A stretch of 64,000 nt of DNA from Sarcocystis neurona. Lineage: Eukaryota > Apicomplexa > Conoidasida > Eucoccidiorida > Sarcocystidae. Numbering within the stretch: the stretch's first letter is position 1; each line of letters starts with the position of its first letter. The position numbers and the translations under genes were made by a program. Below the pieces are notes generated by a model. That model did not search any database. It was not told the DNA's origin and worked only from the letters and a program-made list of their open reading frames with translations. Shown here in pieces: positions 47,000 to 57,700 of this stretch. The stretch is from positions 187,623 to 251,622 of the forward strand of contig KL647316.1 of assembly GCA_000727475.1 (NCBI GenBank), read 5' to 3'.

Positions 47000-48480
47000 A
47001 CATCCTTCTCAATCCTCCGTCCTAGAGTCAAGCTGCAGTTTTCCAACATTGCGGATGTGTCTGATTAGTGCACAGGACAGTCTTTCGCTCAGAGGTATTA
47101 CTTTCTCCTCCGCTGTTGTACTTGTATACCTGAGACTTAAATATTTATTCGAGTTCGTGGTCTTCTGCATCTGCAGTTGTTTGCATCAGGACCCCCTTCA
47201 CACGCATTTTTGTGGCCTGCAGTCGCACTTTTGAAAGGGTTTTGTGTTTGCAGCAGTCTCTCCTCTAGTCCGTATTTCAGATGAGAATGTACGGTAAGCC
47301 ACACTTTTACGGACGAGTTGCGTCTCTCGCCTTTCAAGAAAGCGAAGAAAAGCAACGAAAAGCCATGGGCTGCGTAGAGAGCTTTACCGCATATATATCT
47401 CTACATATATATATATATATATGTCATGTGGAGACCACAAGACACAGAGGTGTTTGACTGTATCGATGCAGCTGCAGAAATTGAAGAGTACTGAGCACCA
47501 GTGTTCTTCAATAACGACGACGAATTATGCCGTGGTCGTCCAACAGCTTCACATTACGGCAGAATAGGATCCACATCCTTTTTGCATGTCTTCTCACGAC
47601 GTATTCTCACCATCCGGGAGGGTGGCTCCGCTCAACCCGAAGGACATTTCATTAATATAGTAAACGAAGTGACACCCTGACACCCCGTATATGACGATGC
47701 TCAACGCCAAGAAGAAATGTGCGTCAGCGCGAGTCTGCCTGACCCTTTCACGTTACCTGGTCGCCAGGTTGCCTTGCTGAAACACCTACCCGAGAATGCT
47801 GGCTGGTCCCACAGCGCCACCGATACTGCAGAAGCCCTGATGCTTGTGCGGATGCCAATCCGAACGCGACCAATATGAAGACACTGGAGGATATGGCCTG
47901 TTTGTGTGCACGTTGAATAGACGAACACTTGACGGGGACGTGAGTCCGCGCGCATCTGTGGCTGGAAGATACGGAACGCAGATACAGCTTCACATCCTTA
48001 TAGGTGGCGGTCGGTGCACCCTCAGTGACACCTCTGATTTTATGCATCTGCCAGCATATTCACCTGGTGATGTGTACAAGTGTGCCTGGAACGCCACATC
48101 ATGTACTTGTGCTTAGAGTGCCCTCAAGGGCGTGCTTGCATGCAGCCGCAAACGTACCTGTGTGTCAAGTCGTTTTTCCTGATACGTGGGGGTACGTGTA
48201 CGCATTTAGTGTCTGATGGGTGGCCTCCTGACGCACGCGCACACACCTAATATTATGCATTTAGACCTAACTGTACAGGTCTGCATAGATGCACATGTAA
48301 ATGTACAGCGGAGGCTCCTGTCACGCGTTCTCTTCCCCAAAGCGCGTATGCTGAAGACGTCGAAGCCGTCGCATACTTGCACCTCAGTGGGGGTTTGAGT
48401 GACGGTTGTTCATCTGTGTACTGCTTGCTGGACACGCATCAATATTCCTGTATATACGTATTTACTGGAGTGTATGTCTG
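47000..48480. other. Spacer, nothing recognised
   Basis: Apart from a short TA run at about 47393-47422 the stretch is non-repetitive. Several frames of 60-100 codons exist on both strands, none with a motif or convincing splice borders. Confidence 0.4.
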
Positions 48481-48499
48481 AATCACATCACCGGCACAG

Positions 48500-48621
48500 G
48501 GATGATGGAAGTACTTCTTCCGACAATGCGGACGTGTGGGACGCACTCGAGCCGACACAGGTGTGGTTACTGAAGCTTGTGCGGCAGCATGGCGAGAAGA
48601 GGTGGTGCGTTCTGTGGACTG
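48500..48621 (+). CDS. Possible SANT/Myb-like exon
   Basis: Between a GGCACAG acceptor (ending 48499) and a CTG/GTACGT donor (48621/48622) the plus strand encodes about 40 residues ending WLLKLVRQHGEKRWCVLW. The spacing of Trp residues and the LV..HGEKRW core resemble the first two helices of a Myb/SANT repeat, a DNA-binding or chromatin module. The expected third helix (QCR.RW type) was not found on the plus strand before 49230, so the gene is incomplete, broken or misread. It stands apart from the surrounding sequence in composition. Confidence 0.3.
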
Positions 48622-49226
48622 GTACGTGTGTATGCCTCCGTCTGTAATTAAGCTTAGTCTAATGTGATAGCTGGCCTACGCTGGCATGTGCACTCAGGGT
48701 CCTTTAGACATGCAGGTCTGCGCGCGTATCAGTCCTCTTTTATAGCATATACGCGGTCACTGCCACGGTTGTACATACCTGTAGATTCACGCAAGAGTGG
48801 ATGATGTTTTGAACCTTTGTGTCATCATTGTCACCCCTAATCTCCGCATACAGCGATAGTATAGTGCCGCAGCGACACGTTGATACATTAGCCATAAGTG
48901 CAAGCTCCTGAAGACCTCCGACTTTCAGCGCGGAAGGGTCGTCTTCCGACCGGCGTCCACGTTTGCCTTCTCTAGCCTAATTTTACAGTTCAGCGAACCA
49001 TAAGGAAATACGTTAAATTTGCGTGCGCACTAGGTAAGGCCGTCCCCGCTATGTGAAGACTCCTTACTGCGAGATCAACGCGCCCGCCTTCACAGTTTAA
49101 ACTACAGTCTTTATGCAGGCTTACCCGTACACGGCAGAACCTGGAGGACACCAGATGTGCGTACACACGCGTTCCCTAGTGAATTGCTTCCCCACTATGT
49201 GCGTATGTCACACGGAGCAAAGTTGA
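48622..49226. other. Spacer, nothing recognised
   Basis: Non-repetitive, no microsatellite, no frame over 60 codons of interest. A cryptic continuation of the Myb-like exon was sought and not found. Confidence 0.4.
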
Positions 49227-49487
49227 CTCCACGACGAAGTTCCAGCGGCTCTCGGAGCTCAGCGCCTCCCTGGATTAAATTCAATTACATACACCAGGAG
49301 AAGCATTCCATCAGCAGGCGGACAAGTGTGTTCATCCGAGCCGTTGTTGGATAACGACAGAAATACTGCTTTTCAGATTTACAGCTATTTTATCTTTGAG
49401 TTTGTTCGAGATACAGTGGCAGAACTCATGGTCAAAGACATCCTCAAATTCGTGCAGCTCTCTCCATGGCAAGCCGCTGTGCTCTAA
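49227..49487 (+). CDS. Open 87-codon stretch without ATG, possible terminal exon
   Basis: After a TGA at 49224-49226 the plus strand is open to TAA at 49485-49487. The second half (YFIFEFVRDTVAELMVKDIL) is amphipathic and non-repetitive, and a CTGCTTTTCAG acceptor-like site precedes it at about 49376. The minus strand of the same segment is also open and equally protein-like (GLPWRELHEFEDVF...), ending in TGA, so strand is undecided. It could be the last exon of the gene with the Myb-like exon, or an unrelated relic. Confidence 0.28.
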   Translation, partial: LHDEVPAALGAQRLPGLNSITYTRRSIPSAGGQVCSSEPLLDNDRNTAFQIYSYFIFEFVRDTVAELMVKDILKFVQLSPWQAAVL

Positions 49488-49839
49488 GGCGAGTGGGTCA
49501 CCTACCACCTGGTGCTGCTGTTACTGTTACCACTGCTGATTTCCTTTTCTGGAGATGATGCTGGTGATGAGAAACCGCACTGTCTGCAGTGCAGTTTCCA
49601 CTGGTGAGCATGTTACTCTTCTTGGCTGCGTGTGCTGCAGGTGCTCCGTGCGCTGTCGATGTCTCTTTTGTTAGTACCTTCGTTTTGCAGGCGGGACTTC
49701 CGCTGTGAAAATGTTCACATTTCAGTAGTGGGTGCGTAGGCCGTAGTTCTATTGAATGTTTTAAATTTGCTGCGTTTGTGCCTGCCGGTACTGCGTGTGG
49801 TTCGCCAGCTGTCAAGGCTGCCATCCCCGGGAGCAGCAA

Positions 49840-51240
49840 CACCAGCGACTGCCTGCTGCGCCTGGCTATAGTGAATCTCTGTACGCAGTTGTCCTGTGTT
49901 CCTGCCTAATCAAAGCCAAAAAAAGACGCAGATCTGCAGCAGCCGCAGCGGCTCGTGGAGCAGTGCTAACAACAAGGCAGCAGCTGCAATCGCGACACCA
50001 GGGTCTAAACAACAACAGCAGCTGTTACCAACGTCTCGCAGCAGCTGCCTCGGCAGCAGCGGCGGCACCACCTCACAGATTAGACACTGCCACAACCAAA
50101 TCATTATTGCACGTGCAGCTCCCAGCGGCCGCGGCAGCAGCTGAAACGTCCTCAGAACGTAAAGCAACTCAACTGCAAGCATCAGGTAAAGCCTGCCGAG
50201 CGCCACCAGTAGCAAGGGCATCCGTATACACAGCAGAAAAGATAGCAGTAGCGACAAAAAGAGCAGCAAGGACGGCGCAGCAGGAATTGGATCAGCGGCG
50301 GCTTTGAGTACACTGCTGTGTCGTGCGCACTTCTTGTGTGTATGGACAAAAGAATGTGCTAGCTGCAGGGGAATCTTTCGCAGCAGCAGTCGCCAAGTGC
50401 ACCTTCATTGTTCGGATGTGGGTGATACTGTCCGGTGTTGCCCATCCCAGCAACAGCAGCCTTCGGCCAGCAGCAGGCGCAGCGGCAGCAGCAGCAAGAA
50501 TAGTCTGATAGCAGCGGCGGCACATTATTAGCACCCAGAAGAGACGCTCGAGGCGCATATCCACCCGGAGGTAGTTGTAGCGCGAGCTGCAGCAGACACA
50601 AGCATACTGGGGCCGCAGCACCGACACACCAACGGAAGTAGCATCCTCACAACAGCGCAAACACAGACACAGCAGTGCGAGCAGCACCTATACTGGCCCT
50701 TGCAGCAGCAGCATGTAGAGCTGTGACACCAGGAGGTAACAGAAGCCTCCCCACTGTTTCAATGCGAGGCCAAACAGCTGCGTTCGGGAGGCGGGCTTCA
50801 AGGGCCAGTCACTGGTGATATGCCGGCGAGGACAGTATCAACAGCGGCCGATCAGCAGTAGCAGCACTTGCAACAAGGAAATAGTAGTAGTAGTAGTCGT
50901 TGTTGTGGTATTACGAAGAGCGCAGCAGTAGCGACAGCGACGGCTGTAGACCAGTGGCAGCAGTAAACGAGCAACGGCAGCAGAGCAAATGACAGGAATA
51001 CGGTAGCAACCGCAGGGGAGCACCAGCAGCAGTACAGGAGGGCTGGTGTCAATCTTGGGAAACAGCAGCAGCAGCAGCCGTGAGAACAGCAGCTGAAGAA
51101 CAACTTCAGCAGTGTTCTTGCTAAGGCAGCAGGACCGCGAGCAGCAGTGCTGAGGGGTGCAACAGCGGCAGCTGAGGAAGGCGTAATGGCAGCAGCAGCA
51201 ACAGCAGCAGGGCAGCAGGTGCGGGCGCAGCGGCGAGGGG
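49840..51240. repeat. CAG/GCA-rich block upstream of the DnaJ gene
   Basis: Interrupted CAG, GCA and AGC triplets with a TAG run at about 50881-50897. Frames of up to 170 codons on both strands lack an ATG start and consist mainly of Ala, Gln, Ser, Leu or Cys. I treat the block as a non-coding repeat or part of a 5' region; an Ala/Gln-rich exon cannot be excluded. Confidence 0.6.
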
Positions 51241-51798
51241 GGTCGTCTGCTTCATCTTGTTACACTCGTGTTCTCATAATTTACAAATGCACCGTCCCTT
51301 TCGCATTCGTAAATTCCTTATTCGTTTGCCTTTACGGTCTCTTCCGCTTCTGATGCTCCTGTCGTTCGTACTACGGACGTCTTTGATCTAGGCCGTCCCT
51401 TTTCCTCCCGGCTCTTGCCGTAGTCGTGTATCCCACCTTGCAGTAACAGGCGTGCGCGTTGTTTGTCCTCTACCGTCCGCTCCTAATTTTCGCTTTTCTT
51501 TTTTTACGCCTTTCGTCTTCTCCTCGTCGTCCTTCAGCGGCCGCCCTCGCGGTTAGGTGCATTCCGCCTGCACTTTTTCAAGCGACCACCTCCTCTTTTT
51601 CATCGGCGTCTGCCCCCTCCCGCAGAGAGCCGCTGGACATCTGTATCCGCCCCCTTCTTCATTCTTGCCCGCTGCTTCGCCTCTGCCCGCTATTGTTTTC
51701 CACTTCCGCGCGCTTTTTCTGATCCTCTTTGTGTCCTTGCATCGTCCTTGGTGGGTTGGACGCAGAAACCACCTTCTTCGACGTCTTCTTTCGGCAAA
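51241..51798. other. Region upstream of the DnaJ start codon
   Basis: Pyrimidine-rich sequence (TTCTTC, CCTC words) leads to the ATG at 51799. It should contain the promoter and 5' untranslated region, but no defined motif was recognised. Confidence 0.4.
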
Positions 51799-54700
51799 AT
51801 GTACTTCGCCGGCTTCCCGTACGGGGACGACTTCCGCTCTGCGGCAGGGGGACGTGGCAGCCGCGGCGGTAAAGAAAAGAACAACACCAAATTTTATGAA
51901 GCACTGGAACTCGATAAAAATGCGTCGCTTGCAGGTAATCGTCGTCATCCCCCCGCATGGGGTCTTTTGCGCCCCCACCCACAGCTGAACCTTTTCACAT
52001 CCCTCCCGGGCGTGTTTGGGGAAGGAGTCTCTGTATTCTTCTTGCTTTCTTCAGTGTAAGGTTAGGGTCGATGCCCAAGATTCGAGTAGAGGCCGCAGGA
52101 CTGACTTCCTGCGTCCGTACCACAGGCCTCTCCGTGGTTTGCAGGGGCACAGCGTACCGTGTCTGCCGATGCTGCGACGTGGCTCCATGCGGCTTTCTTT
52201 CCGTGTCCCGTCACTTTACCAGTTCTATACCAAATTTTTTCTGTTAGACGACAGTTTTTCTCCTCTGTGCTAGAACAGAAGGAGGAGGAAGATGAAAAAC
52301 TTGTTTCGTGCAGTCTGTTGATACGCGTGTATCGAGAAAGACGTACCGCCGCTTGCCGCTTGCCGCTTGCGTCCCCGTGAATCGCTCTTCCTGTGTCGCG
52401 CAGTACGTCAAAAGAGTCAAACAGACCCGTAGAGGTATGTGTCTGTGTACATATGTACATGGAGAGCAGCTGGCACGTCCTCTCTCACTTTTCTTCCTGT
52501 GCTGATCACATGCTAGAAGAAGCCCTCTGGAAGCCCTATCGTTGAAGCGATTTGTATCTTTGCGTGCAAATCGCTGTGCGGCTGCCGTGCTGCGGTGACA
52601 TCATCTACATGTGTCTTCGTCTGAAAAAGAGTCCAGAGGGACACATACATGTTGCGTATATCTCGAACAGTTGTATCCTGCGCTGTCGTTCTCCTCCCCG
52701 TCCCGGCGCCTATATCAACACAGCGCACGATGCCCGGTGTCTTTGCGTTACACTTCCGCGGAAGGGGCGACAGGGGGGAAAGTGCGGGCGTCAGGACATA
52801 TATATGTGTCGAGAGGGAACCGCGTCCAGACACACTTGCGCACACCTGCGATACGGGAGCCTCTGCATGCACGGCTTCGGACTGCGTTTTCTTCGCCCAG
52901 CTGCGTGAATGTCGTGGAGCAACCGTCTGGTGCCCGTTCAGCGAGGAACACACGCATGCGCAGAGCTACATATCTGCCTGCAGGAAGTTAGAGAAAAGCA
53001 AGAGAGAATAGCAGCTGGACGCGCACACGCACACGGCTGTGTTGAAGTGTCAGGCGCCTTCCGCTGTGGTGAACTCTGCAAGGAAATGCGTCCACGTGTT
53101 TCCTAAGAGAGACACCTGCGTTGGCGGAGCCGCGCCTGCGTGGAGATATCTCTTCTTTTCCCTAGACAGATGTACACACGTATATATATATATGTACGGC
53201 TGTACAGCCGCACGTATCGTATGTGTGTATGCTTCTCTGTGTAACCGCATGTATCTGGGCAGGCATGTAGAATACTCCATGTGGATACTCGTGTATGTGA
53301 TGTGGATACACGTGCGTATCTGCGTGTGCGCAGCAGGTCCGTACGTACGGTCCGTACGTACATATTGGAGCCCACACACACACGCATACGTCCACACGCA
53401 TGCGCTTGTTTATGTCTGTAGATGTATTTGTGTGAAGTTGCATGGATAGACAGGAGTAGCCACATCAGTTCCCTCGTGTCTGCGACTTTTCTCGCGCAGT
53501 CAGACTCCGCACCCCGCCGTCCCTGCAGCTGCGGTTCTGCTGCTGCTGCTCTGCTGCCTCTGTCTCGTCGCGCCACTACGTGTCTGGAGAGTGGGCGATG
53601 CTCCAGCAGTTTTCTACTCTGTGCGGGTGGCCTACGTCTCCTCTCTTTCTGCGTGTGTAAATGTGTGGATGGATGCCTCGTCGACTCTATGTACCTGGTG
53701 TAGATATGTATATATATATATATATGAGCATGTATCTCTCGTTCTCTACCTATCTATATATGTGTGCATATATATATATATATATGTGTCTGTATGTGAA
53801 CAGCTGCATACGTATGTATATATATGTATCTGCCTATTTCTGTATATATGCCTGTCTGCACGTGTGTATGTATCCCTATCTCCTACTCTCCCGACATGTG
53901 TATACATCTATACGAATGTGCATGTCTGTACATGTATCTACGAGTAAATGTGCGCGTCTCTCTCTACCTCGCTCACTACATCCATGTATATACATACACA
54001 CATGCATGTGTGTAGATGTGGGTATGTATTTTTGGGTATGGAGTATCCGTGCGTGTCTCACGGGGTCCTGCTGTGGCCGCACGTTTGTGGTGGGTGTCTG
54101 CATCTCGACGGAAAGTCTCCTTTTTATCTCTCGTCGTCTTCTCGCTTTCCGCCTCCCGCTGCTGTCCGCTTCCTGGTTTCCTTGTCTGCCCTCCACGTTG
54201 TGTCCCGCCTGATCATTTTCCGGTTTTCTTCTGCTGCTGTCCCTTCCCTCAGTTCGCCTTCTCTCGATTTCCTCTCCGTCTTCTTCCGGCCCCCTCTGCG
54301 TCGCGCTTTTCATCATCTTCTCCTGTTGTGCGTCTCCCCCTCTGTGCCTGTTCGTCCGTCCGCTTCTGCTGTCCGTGCTCCGGGTTTCTCTTCTCGACTC
54401 TTCTTCGTCTGCGGTCCCGTCATTTCTTTATCGCACCTGCTTCTGGACGCGGGGGCCCTCGTCTTCTTCTGACTCAGCCGCGCGCGCCCGTCTTCGCTTT
54501 TCCGAAGGGGCAGCGTTTCAGCTGCTGCTGGAGCCTGGGGTAGATCTGCCAGTAGTAGCCCTGTGTAGCTTTCTCCCGCGTTCCTCGGTGTCGTCGCTCT
54601 GTGTCTCTCCATTCGTGGCCGCTTCCCCTGTCTCTTCTCGCGTTCCTCTTCTCCTTCGTCCGCTCGCTCTTTTCTTCGCTCTGTCACTTGCCTCACATCC

Positions 54701-57700
54701 CAGAGGGACCGGTGTGTTTCGACAAATCTCCATAAATTCAGGACACCGCTGCGTGTCTCGCACGTAAACGCACATTCTCTGTCTCGTCTCTTGCTTGAAC
54801 ACAATTTTTTCCCTGCGCTCCCGTCCGCTTTCTCCGCCTGCTCGTCTGTCTGTTTGTAGCGCTCATTCTATACGTAGTTCCTGTATATATATATAGTTAT
54901 TTGCTTAATATATATGCACATATAGATATATATGCTGAATACGCATATATGTATATCTATCTATATATATATATATATATATGTTAATGTGGAAGCGTGG
55001 AGGGTTCCGCCGCTCTGCGACCAATAGCTGAAGCGGTTGCCCGTGGCCAGAGGTGGCTGCGTCACGTAGTGGTGCGAAGTGTCAACGCGCCTGCAGGTGC
55101 ATTTCTCTTGAACCGCGAGGCAAAACTAGGAGAGAATAGGAGGGGGGAATGTGGCGCGGTGCAGAGGGAAGGAGGTAGAGATATACGTAGTAGACATGTT
55201 TGCATATATTGGCGGTGCTGGTCTGGCAGCAGGGTGGACGTCTGTGTGCCCGGGGCGATATGGTTATACCGGTAGGCAGCACGTAGGGGATTAGAAGTGA
55301 GCGACGCTGCTGCTGTTGTCTCGTCGCACGCCGCTGCTGCGCCCCCGCGCGCCGTGTGCGGCTGCTCGGTGTGTCTGCAGCATCATTGCGACTTTACATG
55401 CGCGGATCCCTGCGCACTCCCGCTTTGCTGCGGCTGCTACTTTTTTATCGAGAGAACACCTGCTGTGCTGCAGCTGCTGCTGGGCTGCTGCTGCGTCACA
55501 CTGCTGCTCTTCCTGCTTCGCCGTCGTGTTCCGCCGCTGCTGCTGCTGTGATGGACTGTCGGTGCTGCCCGGCAGTGCGTTCTCGCTTTGGTTGCTGTGA
55601 TCCTGCTGCTGGTGTTTCGGGCAGTGCTGCTGCCCTACAGCTGTGCTGCTGTGGCCACGCGGTGCTGCTGCAGCGCAGTTGTTTGAGGAAAGCGCTGCTG
55701 CTTCTGCAGCTGCTGCTGCCGCTGTCGTTGCTGCCTGACGGTGCTGTTGTTGCTGCTGGTGTTTGTGCATGAGCGTCAACCACGGGGAGCGTTTCGTACT
55801 GTCCGTAGGTAGAGGGTAGCTTCTCCTTTCCCTCGTATTTGCATCTTGGTCTCCAAGTGCCACCAGTGAAGTATACGGCAGACTGACAGCAGACACAGCG
55901 GTTCCAGGAGCTGCAGTTACCCGAACAGCAGCTGCAGGCTGCTGCTGCTCTCCTTGCTGCTGTTGCTACTGCTCTTCTTGCTGTTGCTGCTGTTCCTCCT
56001 GCTGCTGTTAAGGCAGTTCTTCGTGCTGCTGCTGCCCCAGCTTACGTCGCTGCGACTGCTCCTGCAGGTGCTGCTGTTCTTGCTACCGACGCTGCTGCTG
56101 TTGCCGTTGCTGCTGTCGGTGCTGCAGATATTAAGAAGAGTTACCGGAAGCTCGCTATCAAGCACCATCCGGATAAAGGAGGAGATCCGGAGAAGTTCAA
56201 AGAAATTTCTAGAGCGTGAGTTTGCCTTGACCAGCAAGATGTGTCTGGCGCTGCTTCTTCTTTCTCCGCCTGCTCCTGTCTGTCTGTCTTCGACTCCCAT
56301 CTCGTTCGCCGTGTCTCTGTCCGACTGCCCCTCCCGCATTACCTGCGTTTGAAAATTTCTCTGCACTGCACGTGCGTCGTTTCGTTCTTTTCTTCCGCGC
56401 TCTGGGTCGAGAGATTTCGCTGTCCGTCTGTTCATTCCCACCCGGCGGCGCGGTCTTTGCTGCAGCGATTAGCTTCGCTGTTACACCACGCTTTCGTCCT
56501 GTTCTATCCCGTCCTCTCCTTTCCCTTCCTGGTTCCCCTCTGCGTCCTGCGTCTCCTGTTGCTGTCGTCTTCCGCTGTCCGTTTTGCCTCTCGCGTCCTC
56601 GTGTTGGCGTGGCTGCTGCGACGTCGTTCCCCCGTGCTGGTGCTGCTGATGCTGCTGCTGCTTGTCCGCGTCCTCCTTCGGCTTCCCTTGCTGCTGTACT
56701 TTTGCCCCTCCTTCCCCTCTTCGCCTTCAGGTGCCACATCGTCTCGCTCCTTCCTGAGATGCTGCCGCTTTCTTTTGTGTTCGACGGCTGCTCTTTTCTT
56801 GTGTACGTGCTGCTCTGCTCGGTCTTTTTTTGCACCGTCTCCGTTGCAGTCCCTACGTCGCTTCCGTAGCGACCTCTCATGGTGCTGCCGACGCTTCCCC
56901 CTGCGATTCTTCTGGCTGCTGCCTACCGTCCTGTCCCTTTACGCTGGGCGTTTGGGTGTTGCCCTTCCTAAGGGTGATGCTGCTTTGTTTCGTTTCTCTC
57001 CCTGCTCTTCGTCTGCTGGATGCCGCCTGGCTTTGTTTGCTGTTTTCCACGTCTTCTTTCCTCCCGATGCTTTTCTGCTGCTTGTCGTGCGGGTAACCTT
57101 TTTTCTTTTGGTGCTCCTGATACTGTGCGGGTGCCCTTGCTCTTCTTCACCCCTTCCTGTGGCGTATGTCTGCCCCTCTTGTGCTTCTTCTGCTCGAGGA
57201 TCCCCACTGGGTTCTGCTGTTGCCGCACCGGGGCCGTTGCTGTTGGGCCCCCGCTGCTGCTGTTGCTGTCGTGTCTCTTGCGTCTGTTACGTCCGCTGCT
57301 GTCACCTTCGCTGCCGCTGTTGCGGCTGCTGCTGCTGCTGTTGCCTCTGCTGCTGCGGTTTTTGCATGTGCTGCCGTCGCCGATGCGTGGACGGTCCCTG
57401 CGCGCGCAGGTACGAGGTGCTGTCCGACCCGGAGAAGCGGCGCATGTACGACGAATACGGCGAAGAGGGTCTGGAGGGAGGGGCAGCAAGCGACCCGACA
57501 GACATTTTCGATTTGTTTTTCGGCGGAGGGAGACGCATGCAGCAGCGGGGCAGCAGCAAGAAACGTGGAGAAGATATTGTTTCTCCGATGAAAGTGACTC
57601 TCGAACAGATGTACGCCGGCGCCACCAAGCGGATGGCAATCAACAAAGATGTGATCTGCCAGGCATGCAACGGCGTCGGGGGACCGGAGGACGCGCTGAT

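Noticed and set aside
49795..50307. 170-codon plus-strand frame, Ala/Gln-rich
   Set aside because: It starts at GTG, has no ATG or splice logic, and consists of CAG/GCA triplets open in several frames.
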